Shown: positions 12,623-23,089 of the stretch, in pieces
How positions within the stretch are numbered: position 1 is the stretch's first letter
Layout: each line of letters starts with the position of its first letter
DNA from: Mortierella sp. BCC40632
Taxonomy: Eukaryota; Mortierellomycota; Mortierellomycetes; Mortierellales; Mortierellaceae
Assembly (NCBI GenBank): GCA_011634665.1
Contig: WAEK01000006.1
Coordinates: 2,734,001 to 2,798,000, forward strand
Direction of reading: 5' to 3'
Length of the DNA stretch: 64,000 nt
The notes under the pieces: generated by a model
Database searches by the model: none
Told to the model about the DNA's origin: nothing
What the model saw: the letters and a program-made list of their open reading frames with translations, nothing else
Translations under genes and position numbers: made by a program

Positions 12623-14886
12623 CTCTCTCTCTCTCTTTCGGATTTTCTCTTTCTCTCCCCTCTCTCCCCTCTCTCCCCCCCTCCCCCCCTCTCTCTTCCA
12701 TCTTAACCCCCCACCCCATTCGTTTACCAGATCTGTTTTTTCCTCTGCCCACACACTCCACCTTACTCAAATCCTGAACCACCGCTAGTGCAGTATTCGT
12801 TCTAGCAAGCCTCAGCTCTGGCAGTTCTTTCAACAGAACTCTTCTTCTCCCCCATCCATTACAGTCTTGGATCAATTGGCGGCATTCATTCCACACGACA
12901 GTGTTCAGATCTCTGATATCAAAAGGTGGATCTTTCGACTAAGCACGGACTCTGTCCTCCTCCCCCCCCCAACCCTCAAGACTTCATCCTCCTCTCTTCC
13001 TTTTACACTCCAGACCTTGTTCCGTTGTTTTGCAACCTTCTTTCACAAATACCGCACCTGATGCGTGTGAGCTTGTCTTTCAGTCTTCATGCAGCTGTAT
13101 GTCACACGCCTCTACTGTACTCTCACTTCCTGCATCCACCCTTTTCGGAAGCCAGACTACTACTCCAGAAAGATGATCCGATCTTTTGGGCAGGTCCTCA
13201 GGGTCTCTCAGCTTTGCTCCCTTGTCTGATGGATGAGTCTCCTTGCTTTGCCAAGGTCTCCACACTGACGGGGCCCTTCCTCTGTCTTCTCGTGGCCCTT
13301 CCTGCTTAGGCCTTTTCGCACATCTCTTCACTTGCGCTCCTTCTCCATCATCCCTGGACATTGACAATCTATCTCCCCTGTCCTGCATGTCAATGGCGTT
13401 TCTCCTGGCCCAGTTCAGTCTTGCCTCACCTAATCTCAGATCATACCTCGCATCACTCCACTTTGCGTGCAAGGGACAGTGGTCTACTGCATCACCCAAC
13501 CCACGGGTCTTTGCTTTGCCCTGTTCCCTTGCCTTGTTCCCTTGCCTTGTATTCTCTTCTGTTCTCCCCTTCTCTTGTTTCTTTATCCCTTCTCATCTAC
13601 CATACTATCTGGTTCGTGGCTTCCCTCCTACTTTGGCTTTCGACTCTCCTATTCCGCAAGTGTCACTGAACAAGTCCAAAGCTTCTTTTTTTTTTTTTTT
13701 TTTTTTTTTTTTTATCTCTTTGTTGTGTCTTTTGGGACCAGAGCATGCAGGCCAACTCTGAAGTTGTTCTCTTCCTTGATTTTCTTGTTTTTTTGTCTCC
13801 CCCCCCCCTCTTCCCCCTTTGGCATCTGTGCGACTTGTCAACCATCATGCAAGTGTTCCCTTTTACCCACACACAGGCACGGACACGCAGGGATGCTTTG
13901 GGCCTCGCCTCTGGCTTGGGTCCAGGATTTTTTGTCCCCAGGCTCGCATGTCTATCTCCGCACCTCCCTATTCTTTTCCAAGCTGGAATACGAAGCAGAC
14001 CGCTCATGAGTCGCCGGGGCTACCAAAAATCGTCTTTCGAGGTTGCTAACTGGTATTTTGTCTCTCTGATATACTTTCATTCCCTATCTCTAGCTTTCAA
14101 CAATTCCACTCGTTGAGCATTCACTCATCCGCCGTTGGACTGTTCTCCTTTCTTAAGACAAAGGCCACTTTCTCCCTCCCCCCCACTTCTTTACGCTCCT
14201 GCCCCCTTTTCGCCCTACGCACGCTCCGTCTCTGTCCTTTGTTTTATTTATTTCTCTCTCTCTCTCTCCTGCAACACACGCAGACAAAGACAAAGAAGAG
14301 AACCGGCCTGTGGTACATTTCACTTTGACTCTTCCCGTCGTCTGACAACATCATTCGATTTCGCCCAGCGGCTCTTTTGCAATTAAGGTTGCAGCGAGTG
14401 ATTTCCAGGCACGCCACATTTTCCCTTTTGCCCGCGGATTGGAAACATAGCAGAGGCATCCGTCGTGAATTAAGCTACTCTCGACATCACCCCACACACG
14501 CATCCCTCCTCAGCCCATACACTACCACACGACGCTACTTTTCCTTCTGTAGTCGTAATTGCTGTTTCTGTCTCTCTCTCTTTCTCTTTCTCTCTTTCTT
14601 TCTCTTTCTCTCTCTCTCTCTCTCCCTCTTTCACTTTCTTGTAACTTCTCAGGTCAGGCAATACAGGCCTGCTCTCTTTTCTTTTTTCCACTCCTTATTC
14701 CCTAGCACGCATTCTTCTTTCCCGTTTCTCTCCTTCTCGTTTTTGTGTGCCTCGCACTCTCTCCCACTCTTTCTCTCTCCTTTCATTCATCTATCCATCC
14801 TCCCCTTCCACCATTCAGCCCTCCACCATTCCTCTCTTCAGTAAAGGTCACCGACGTACAGGTGCAGAGGCCACCAGTCTTCTCTC
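12486..14886. other. Pyrimidine-rich upstream region of the 1073-aa gene
   Basis: No gene seen. The plus strand is strongly CT-rich for over 2 kb, with a (CT)n tract, a T run at 13686-13713 and smaller CT repeats near 14570-14625. It probably contains the promoter and a long leader for the gene starting at 14887. Confidence 0.5.
12540..12614. repeat. (CT)n microsatellite
   Basis: About 75 bases of near-perfect CT dinucleotide, followed by imperfect CTCTCC repeats to about 12700. Confidence 0.95.
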
Positions 14887-17800
14887 ATGTCCGCTATAGC
14901 GACCATGAAGGCGGTGGTTGATACTGAGCAGCAACAACGCCAACAGCAGCGTCAGCTTCAGCTTCAGCAACCACTACAACAGGATCCGCCTTCCTCCTAC
15001 TCCACTCCACAATCCATGGCAGAGTCGCAAAGTCAGCATCCAAAGCTGATGATCGTCCCAGCCGCCACGGCCAATCCAACTCCGTCTACCTTTGCAGAAA
15101 TTCCTTCGCCCACACTCTCAACATCTTCCTTGACTTCGTCTCTTTCCAGTAACTCTGACGGGACAGAGGCCGTCTCATTCAGTTTTAGTTCTCCCCTCTT
15201 TTACGACCAAAAGCTTTGCATCTATCACTCGCTCCTCAAGGTTTATCGTCTCCTGGGTCGGTGCATCGACAAGCACCCCACCGTACTCATCATGCTCCAG
15301 TACTCCATCGCTGTCGTTCACGGAATCACGATTTATCTTCTCTCCGTGATCCTCTCTATCGCCCAATTGATTATGATCACCGTTACTATCGAAAACCTTG
15401 ACTGGATCCAATCCTACACGCCTCTCATGTGTGAATGGGACAGCCGCTTCCCTGGCTTTGTCTTTCCTGCGCTTGATATCGATTCAGAGGCTGAAGAGGA
15501 GGTTGACAACCTCGCCTCTGACTCTTGGGCACACAAAGATAGCCTCTACTGGGAGAAGTGTGCCAAGCTGAAGCAATGCGAGGACCTTGTTGACGATGGC
15601 TACCAGTCGGAGGAAAACATGAAGCGATTGACTGTCCAGCAGTCGATGAACTCAAGGCTTCGCCGGAGGTTTGCTAGGTACCAGCAATGGATGCCTACCT
15701 TCTGGTCTACGGACGAGGGCCAAGCTGAAGAGGCGGGCGAGGACAGCGATTCTACTCTGGCGCGCCGTCCTGTGTCCTGTCCGAAGGATGGACCTTATCC
15801 TTACTCTGGAGCATTCCAAAAAGCCATTGTCAGGAACAAGCGCGTCACCTTTAACGAGCAGGTCCAAGTGATGGGTCGAAAGCGATCTTCCGAACCCCGT
15901 TCATCGCGTCCTGTACCAGAGCCCACGAAGCCTGCGGCCCCACCTGTCTACAACCAGGAAATTCATCATCTAGATGCCAACCTCGATTCGTTCATCAGCA
16001 ACGCTTCGTCTTCGCCTACCAAGCCCTCCTTTCTTGCAGCCCCTCTTGATCAGTTTGCGGCTGAAAAGTCAACCACGGTGGAGACACCCCAGGAGCTAGT
16101 CAAGGCTGCAAACGCCTCTGATCAGCCCGCTGTCAGCCAAGACATGGTTGCATCACTTGTGGTTGGTCAGATGGTGACGAATATGGAGCAGTTGGAAGCA
16201 ATGAAGAGAGAAGAGGCAGAGTATCAACAGAGCATTGCCGCAAAGGACACCAACGGATCAGGGGCTTCGTCTCCAGTTCTTTCGCTTGACGCGCAGCCAG
16301 CAGCCCCTGAGTCGACTACCCTGCCATCACTAACAGATGCAGCATTGGCATTGTCACAGCAAAAGCCGACCCTCCCCTTGCCTACGAGCGAATCTGATCC
16401 AACGACCGTTAACCCCGTGAATGATCAACGTGATCTAAGACGTTCGAGTTCGGTGCCTCTCAAGATTGGGGCCTTGTTCGGCCGCAATGCCAAGGCCAAT
16501 CCCCAAGAGAGCTCTTCCAAGCGCGCCTCCACGTTTTCAGAAATGAGTACTGCCCAGTCAAGCTCTCGTGTGATCCCACCTCATCTGACATCATGGTTTT
16601 CTCTTGACAAGACGGGTTCTAACAACGCAACCACGTCTGCACCACAGCAAGACAACACTGGACGGACAGTTTCCCCCAGGAGCTCGCTCTCGATCGGTAC
16701 CCGTGCCAAACGCTCCATCTCAATGGTTGTCCCCGGATCTGGTAGCGGAGCAAATGCAGGAACGGCAGCGCCGGCGCCAGCAAAAGAGGAAGGATCCGCC
16801 CTGGACCGTCGAGCCTCGACGGGAAAACGCAATTTCATGTTCAAGATTGTTCACCCACAGCGCTACAAACGTGAGGTCGAACAACAAGTAGCTGAACAGG
16901 AACGGCAGCGACTCTTGAGCCTGGTTCATTTGCAACGTCAACATATCCTTGGAGCTGAAATCGATGTTAACTGTCAAGAATTCGGACCAGAGTCCTTTGG
17001 TGCGGATCCAGTCATTTGTGGGGACCCCTATTACTATGCTACCTCGGCCGAGTATGTTGAAGGACTGGGTGCCCAAGACTCGGTTATCTCGACCTCCATT
17101 GGGACGAGCTTTCCCGAAGAGCTGCAAGGCCACAAGTCCTCCAAGTCGCGATCCAAGCTACACCCATTGTCTCTGGATTGTCCCAACACAATTGTCACGG
17201 GGATTCATCGCAATGCCGGTGCGGATTCTCTTGAGAAGAAGGGTTCCCAATTGATGCTCTTCAAACGTGATAGCAAGAAATCCAAACGCCAAGGAGCCGG
17301 ATCTGCTCAACAAGGTTCTTCTCGTGCCAACCCGTCCAATCGACTCCAACAGCTGTTTGGCGGGGGATCTCAACCCGGACAAAAGGAAACCCGGTCGACG
17401 TCTTCACTTGTCCAGCCTCCAGGACCCTTTTTGACAAAGCCTCTATCTGGGTCCAAAGAGAGTCTTGGAAAATCCGCCTCGAAGGGTTCTCTGCGACAGC
17501 CTCTTCCAAGGACCACATCGCGTCAGTTTACGACCTTCAAGGCTCTGGGCACACCGGCGTGCCCTCCAGCCCAACCATTGTCGTCGAGTCCAACCGCAAT
17601 GTCATCCATTTCTTCTGATCTTGAGGTGAATGAATTGGGTCCAGTGGCATCCTCCTCAGAGATGGAGCACACGTCCTTTTCGGCCTTTGGATTCCCTTCC
17701 CCTATCCAATCACCCGAGTCATCTATGCCTTCGTCTCCACGACATTCGACGAGCTCGATGCCTGCAGATACACCAAGTCGTCTTCAAGCAATGAATGATT

Positions 17801-18108
17801 TCTATCGAGGCACTGTTTCTCGCAACCCATTCAAGCAATCGAACAAAGAGCAGGTGCCAAAGCAAGAGGTGTTGTTGTATGATCTTGATGACGAAGACTT
17901 TGCACGGGGCCCCAAGGCCGAAGTCATGCCTCTGGCCACTGCTATGGGTTCACGAGAAGAAACCGGTTTGGGTGTCCGAGTCTCTGTCGAAAGCAATGGA
18001 CCGGCACTGACGGCGACCGAGCCTCTTGAGACGACGACGGCCAAATCTGGCCGTGGCATGAGCTTTATGCGAAAGCTTACAAGCAAGAAGAAGAAGTCTG
18101 AAAAGTAG
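14887..18108 (+). CDS. Large membrane-anchored disordered protein with RVTF motif
   Basis: Intronless, 1073 residues. A Gln-rich N-terminus is followed by Ser/Pro/Thr-rich sequence, then a hydrophobic region at about residues 129-168 that could form one or two membrane segments (YSIAVVHGITIYLL and SVILSIAQLIMITVTI). An acidic segment comes next (DSEAEEEVDN). Residues 319-322 are RVTF within KRVTFNEQVQVMGRKR, a textbook protein phosphatase 1 docking motif in basic context. The remaining 700 residues are Ser/Pro-rich, many as RRSSS or SPR sites, and the tail is basic (TSKKKKSEK). I do not recognise the family. A regulatory or scaffold role for PP1 at a membrane is inference. Start chosen as the first ATG after a CT-rich leader; a second in-frame ATG lies six codons on. 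Confidence 0.8.
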   Translation: MSAIATMKAVVDTEQQQRQQQRQLQLQQPLQQDPPSSYSTPQSMAESQSQHPKLMIVPAATANPTPSTFAEIPSPTLSTSSLTSSLSSNSDGTEAVSFSFSSPLFYDQKLCIYHSLLKVYRLLGRCIDKHPTVLIMLQYSIAVVHGITIYLLSVILSIAQLIMITVTIENLDWIQSYTPLMCEWDSRFPGFVFPALDIDSEAEEEVDNLASDSWAHKDSLYWEKCAKLKQCEDLVDDGYQSEENMKRLTVQQSMNSRLRRRFARYQQWMPTFWSTDEGQAEEAGEDSDSTLARRPVSCPKDGPYPYSGAFQKAIVRNKRVTFNEQVQVMGRKRSSEPRSSRPVPEPTKPAAPPVYNQEIHHLDANLDSFISNASSSPTKPSFLAAPLDQFAAEKSTTVETPQELVKAANASDQPAVSQDMVASLVVGQMVTNMEQLEAMKREEAEYQQSIAAKDTNGSGASSPVLSLDAQPAAPESTTLPSLTDAALALSQQKPTLPLPTSESDPTTVNPVNDQRDLRRSSSVPLKIGALFGRNAKANPQESSSKRASTFSEMSTAQSSSRVIPPHLTSWFSLDKTGSNNATTSAPQQDNTGRTVSPRSSLSIGTRAKRSISMVVPGSGSGANAGTAAPAPAKEEGSALDRRASTGKRNFMFKIVHPQRYKREVEQQVAEQERQRLLSLVHLQRQHILGAEIDVNCQEFGPESFGADPVICGDPYYYATSAEYVEGLGAQDSVISTSIGTSFPEELQGHKSSKSRSKLHPLSLDCPNTIVTGIHRNAGADSLEKKGSQLMLFKRDSKKSKRQGAGSAQQGSSRANPSNRLQQLFGGGSQPGQKETRSTSSLVQPPGPFLTKPLSGSKESLGKSASKGSLRQPLPRTTSRQFTTFKALGTPACPPAQPLSSSPTAMSSISSDLEVNELGPVASSSEMEHTSFSAFGFPSPIQSPESSMPSSPRHSTSSMPADTPSRLQAMNDFYRGTVSRNPFKQSNKEQVPKQEVLLYDLDDEDFARGPKAEVMPLATAMGSREETGLGVRVSVESNGPALTATEPLETTTAKSGRGMSFMRKLTSKKKKSEK

Positions 18109-18678
18109 TAGTCCTCTCTCTCTCTCTCTCTCTCCCTCTCTCTCTCCCTTTTTTAATTGTACCATACTATGTATCCATATTGATCGCGCCCTCAACTAGA
18201 CTGTAAAACATCATCACCCCCCTCATTAACCATTAAAGCGAAAAAGACGAAGAAGCAGAAGAAGAAAGAACAAACGAACAAAAGAGAGATTAGGAATGGC
18301 TGGCAAAGTGTGCAGGGGGTTCAAGGCAGGAGTTGAGGTTGTGACAGCGTACGAGAGAGAGAGAGAGAGAGCGAGCGAGGAGTACCTATAAAGGAGAGCG
18401 GCGGATTCCACAATCGATCGGATGGGCCGCTTTCATCGTCTTTTCACCCCTCCTACATCTAAAAGACGAACAAAAAAAAAAAAAAAAAGAAGAAGAAGAA
18501 GAAGAAGAAGAGGAGGAGGAGGAGCATACCCTAGAGGACAATCTCTCAATTCCTTTGACCAACACAGGGGAGATAGAGAGAGAGAGGAAGACATTCACAG
18601 TCAGGACAGGACAGGACAGGATAGGACAAAGGACCAAAAGGAACGAAGAAGCACCCTTCCATTCCAAAAGAAAAGAAA
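18109..18678. other. Intergenic with TATA and GGACA tandem repeats
   Basis: No gene seen. CT repeats at 18114-18148 follow the previous stop. A TATAAAG lies at 18387-18393. GAA/GGA repeats run at about 18486-18525 and a GGACA tandem at about 18604-18625. Confidence 0.6.
18387..18393 (+). promoter_or_regulatory. TATA box of the SLC35F-type gene
   Basis: TATAAAG about 290 bases upstream of ATG 18679, followed by a purine-rich leader. Confidence 0.35.
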
Positions 18679-21600
18679 ATGATTTCAGGTCATGGATCGA
18701 GGTCATTACTCCCCGATTCTCCTTCATCCATGAACAGTCTTCCTACTGAGCATCTTCCAAGCACGGACCGCCGCTCAATCGACAGTCTCAAGTCGAGTCA
18801 ACACAGAGAACTGAACAAGAGTCATGATCTCAAGGACCATGTTCAGATCCATCTCTCACCTCCTCCCATAAAACATTGGGAGACAGTCACGGGATCAACT
18901 GGCTCCTCTTGTTCCTTCCACAGGGCCCAGTCCTCGTTGAGCTCGATCCATTCGGTAGAAGAACAAGATGAATACTTGAGCCCAGCCCCAGGTCAAAGCT
19001 CAAGTCTAGGCACTCGACATGACTTTTATCAAGGGCCTTACTCAAGTGGCGATGACAACGAACATCATTACAATAACAAGAACGACCAAGATGATGAAGA
19101 TATGTCTCCGAGGACCAGAACGAGGAAGAACACTCTTTGGAGAATGGTCCAGATCGGGGCCATGGGACAACTGCTCTCCATTTGCATCACGACCACGACT
19201 TTACTCTCGGCTTATTTGGCTCAGTCAGGCAAAGTCAAGGATGACAATGACGACTCTTGGATAAGAAGCCATGACGATGATGGTCGCTCTAACAGCAACA
19301 ACCACGGCTATGACAAAGACAGGAGGAGAGAGCAAGAAGGGATCGGATCTGTGTCCATGCCAACAACACAATCGTTTCTGAATTACCTGACCTTGGCTAT
19401 TGTCTATACGATTGTGACGGTTCGAAGGGGACAGGGGGGATGGAAAGGTTGGAAAGAGATGGTGTCTCGCCGAGGTTTGTCCTGTAAGTATATGAAAAAA
19501 AAAAAAGTTTTTTTTTTGATGGGCTGTGCGGATGTGTGTTTAGAAGTGGTGGCAACATTGACAACTGAGTTCAATGGCCTGTGGAGTCAAAAAAACCGAG
19601 GAGAGTCGATATGGAGTTTGACCACATCATGCAGCAAGCATTCCATCCAATTCCTTTCCCTTGACCCTTCGCCCGATCTCAAACATGTTTGGTCAAAAAA
19701 AAAAAAAAAAAAACATGTTCATTTTATTAATACGCCACGATGGCCATGCATGCATGCACGTTTTTTTTTTTTTTTTTTTATAGATATGCTTCTCGCTTTG
19801 GTCGATGTGGAGGGAAATTACTTCGTGGTCAAGGCCTATCGTTACACGTCGCTTTTCTCGGCGATGCTCCTCGATTCATGGACCATTCCCTGTGTGGTCC
19901 TCCTCTCCATGTGGATGCTCCATGTCCGATTTCGGCGCAGTCACCTCCTGGGCGTCTTTATGGCGCTCATGGGACTCGTCTGTCTTCTCTACTCAGACTT
20001 GGATGCAGGTCAACAAGATCAGGATCCTCATGGTCAATTGAATCCTTCTTCTTATTCTTCCTCCTTAGGATCCGAGTATGATTCTATCCGAGGGGACCTC
20101 TACTGTCTGATAGGTGCCACGTTGTACGCCATCTCGAACGTGTACCAAGAAGTCTTGGTCCGACGTGGACCCCCATTTTATGAATTGGTAGGGCAGTTGG
20201 GATTCTGGGGGACGATCATCAGTGGGATTCAAGTCTTGGTCCTTGAGAGAGATGAACTCAAAGAACTTTTTGGGATCTTTGCTGCGGGACAAGCTTTCCA
20301 CGCGAGTGCACAGACGAGAGCAGTTTTCGGCCCAACCGAAATGGAAATGATCACAAGGTCATCCTCCCATGAGTCTCTCTCCTCTTTCTCTTCCGTCTAC
20401 TTTAGCGGAGGAGGAGGAGGAGGAGGAGGAGGAAGTGGAGGAGTAGGGCGTGACAGACACACGATCGTGGCAGCGATTATCGGGTTTGACGTGGCATTGT
20501 TTGTGATGTATTCGGTCACACCTGTACTTTTTCGCCTGAGCTCGGCAACGTTTCTGAACTTGTCTCTATTGACAAGTGATTTCTATGGTCTTGTCTTTGG
20601 ACTGATCTTCTTCAATGCAAAGGTAAACACGGGAAAGAGTGAATGAATAGAAAGAGAGAGAGAGAGAGATAAAGAGAGATGAAAGGGGATTCTTGACAAG
20701 GAGAAGGCGAAGAAAACAAGGCAGCTATTGGAAGGAGCTAGGGAGGAGGGGAGAGTGAAAGATAGTATTAGGCGGAAACGACAAAAGAGACAGGTACAAA
20801 GGAGAAAAAAAAAGGTGGCTCTCTTCGTTTGTTTGTGTTGGTGACAAAGAAAGGAGGAGAGCACTGCTCTCACATTTTGGGGGGCTGGATGAGCACAGCC
20901 GCACGCTCTCTTTTTGAGATAGCTGCGGCGACTTTTACTACGGCAGGATGAGGAAAAAAGGGGGAAAGGAGAGAGAAGGGGCGATGCGGCAAAAGGCAGA
21001 AAAAACAAAAAAGTAAAAAAATGGGAAATTGGGAGAAGTGAGGACTGGGGACACAAAGGCGGGAAGGGGGTACGATTCCAAGGACACTTTTGTGTTTTGT
21101 GGTCACGGACATGAGGCGAGCGAAAAACAACAACAACAACAACAACAGTGCTCTCACCACGAAACAGGCATTGCCTCTCTCGCCTTTTTTTTTTTTTTTT
21201 TTTTACAAATTCGGTATTTGTGTCGGTTGGTTTATGTCTGTGCCTGCCTGCTTGGATGTCAAAAAGGGGGGGGCAAGTAGGACGAAAGAAGGACTGGATG
21301 AACAAGAGAGATAGAAAGAGAGCAAGAATGTGAGGAAAATAAGGATGGCAAACTCACAAATGGACTTTTTTTTTGGTACCTGTGCACAATCCCTCTCTCT
21401 CTCTTTTGCACACACGCACACATACACATACATATACACATCACATTCCTGTATGTACACTTACTAGATTCACCGACTATATCCCGTAGCCTATGGGTTG
21501 ATTATCCTTGGAATCATTGTCTACAATCTTTATCCGGTTCGGGAGCCGCAGTTGGAACGCCGAAACGGAGACAATAGGAAGGATGGCAAAGTTGGGTTTG

Positions 21601-21818
21601 TACGCAACGAATGTATGCCTCGATTTCTCGGCCATCCCCGCCGATACGCCCAGGACGCCCAGGACGCCTGCGGCTGCAGCCATCGGGGTCGTCATTGGGG
21701 TAGCGTCGGTAATGATGATCGAGATGACGACGCCGTCGGCGTTGATCAAGACAGTGGCAACGGGAAGAACAGAGGCCACCGCGACTACGGCAGCTGTCGC
21801 AGTAACTCGAATTTTTGA
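18679..21818 (+). CDS. SLC35F1/F2-type drug/metabolite superfamily transporter
   Basis: Three exons: 18679-19483, 19784-20622 and 21468-21818, giving 664 residues. Hydrophobic segments match the ten-helix SLC35F (DUF914) fold: LLALVDVEGNYFVVKAYRYT corresponds to the ADVEANY block, followed by LLDSWTIPCVV, GDLYCLIGATLYAISNVYQE and FLNLSLLTSDFYGLVFGL. The long N-terminus (about 170 residues) is polar and Ser/Asp-rich. A loop near 20408-20440 encodes a run of glycines. The substrate is unknown; family members are poorly characterised. Intron 1 is 300 bases, divisible by three and free of stop codons, so an intron-retained reading frame exists, but it encodes poly-Lys/poly-Phe junk and breaks the VDVEGNY block. 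Intron 2 is 845 bases and holds AG and CT repeats. The C-terminal 90 residues are hydrophilic and might hide another splice. Confidence 0.8.
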
Positions 21819-22072
21819 CAGGCAGAGGAGATTACAATAAACAGGAGGCTACCGAAAAAAGACCCTTGAGCCATAATGCATGCGAGGAGTTTATGTTTGT
21901 GTATGTGAGGGAGGGGAGAGGAGGAGGCCCTTGCGATACCGTCAGGGTAAGTAATTGAATTCAAAGAAAAAGAATACACTCGCATTATCATCTTTGGTGC
22001 TGCGCCCTTCTACACTGCCAGTGAGCTCACAAGGGGAGGAAGGAGGAGTAGAAAAGTCAAGCCGGACAGGCG

Positions 22073-22477
22073 TCATCTTTTTTGTCCGACGGCCATGACG
22101 ATGGCCTCGAATTCACTTTCTACCCTCCCCTCAATGCAATTACGCTTGTTCCTGAAACTGGCAAGCGCTAATTCGATCCCTGACTCGACAGAAAGGATAT
22201 ATCTGTCCATTGCATTGATAGAGTAGAAAGAGGGAAGGGGGGAGGATCGAAAGCTAGGCGGAATGGAGGAATGTCGGTCGAAGGATGAGAGCCGATCCAT
22301 TTGGAGAACTGCATTCGACTGCAGACACACAGTGAATGTGGTCGACTTGGCGGATGCGAGGGCGGTAGAGTAGAGGGGGGGGAAAAGGGGGAGGAGTAGC
22401 AGGAGGACAATTCCGTTGACTGTGCCGCTTGCCACCATTGGGCTGGCGTTGGTGTCGATTGGAGATCGAAACGACAT
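22073..22477 (-). CDS. Doubtful small membrane-type ORF
   Basis: A 134-residue frame from ATG 22477 with one strongly hydrophobic segment (NGIVLLLLLPLFPPLY). A TATAAAT on the minus strand near 22669-22675 lies about 195 bases upstream, which is the only support beyond length. No family recognised. The frame is also open upstream into simple sequence, so it may be chance. Confidence 0.3.
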   Translation of the reverse strand: MSFRSPIDTNASPMVASGTVNGIVLLLLLPLFPPLYSTALASAKSTTFTVCLQSNAVLQMDRLSSFDRHSSIPPSFRSSPLPSFYSINAMDRYILSVESGIELALASFRNKRNCIEGRVESEFEAIVMAVGQKR

Positions 22478-23089
22478 GATTTTTTTTTCCTTTCTTTTCC
22501 TTCCCTCTTTGACCCACGGTAATGGGGCAGGCCGAGAAGGTGAGTTAGAATGAGTGAGCAACCGAGAGCGAAGAAGGGAGGGAGAGAAGGAGGGGAGAGA
22601 GCGCAGGAGTTTAATCTTGCGCTTCCGACCCGACCATTTGATCTTTGTGTAGCCATGCTTGCATTGCCACATTTATATTTGGATACGCAAACAACACAAC
22701 ATGTATTCATTCACTCATGCACAACCTTCGGCAGGGATCGACGAAGGGTCAACTGAGTTTTGACAACGGATAAACGACACCTCAACAGAAAAAGAAAAAA
22801 AAAAATGAGAGGGAGAGAGAGAGAGAGAGATTTGGGTATAGTACAAACGCAATTTAATAGTATATTTTTTTTCTTTTTGCGATGGAAGGGCAGATCGTTA
22901 GAGTAAAAAGCTATTGAAACAATCAGAGAAGCAGCAAAGTGTGCAAATGGATAATGGTATGATGGAGGGTCTAAGTGGGAAAGGGCGAGATATACACAAG
23001 TGAGAGAAAGAGAGCAAAGGGAAGGGAGGGGAAAAAAATGAAGGCAATAATACTAAAAAGCTACTGAAAATGAAAAAATCCTCTCCACT
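22478..23089. other. Intergenic, AG-rich
   Basis: No gene seen. AG repeats occur near 22809-22832, A/T-rich blocks near 22860-22880, and the presumed 3' untranslated region of the C2H2 gene covers the right part. Confidence 0.5.

Noticed and set aside
13243..14009. Hydrophobic Phe/Leu/Ser-rich open frames
   Set aside because: They translate CT- and T-rich DNA; apparent membrane segments are a by-product of pyrimidine codons.
20583..21305. 240-residue minus-strand frame over transporter intron 2
   Set aside because: It is built from AG/CT repeats and overlaps a real exon; no conserved motif.
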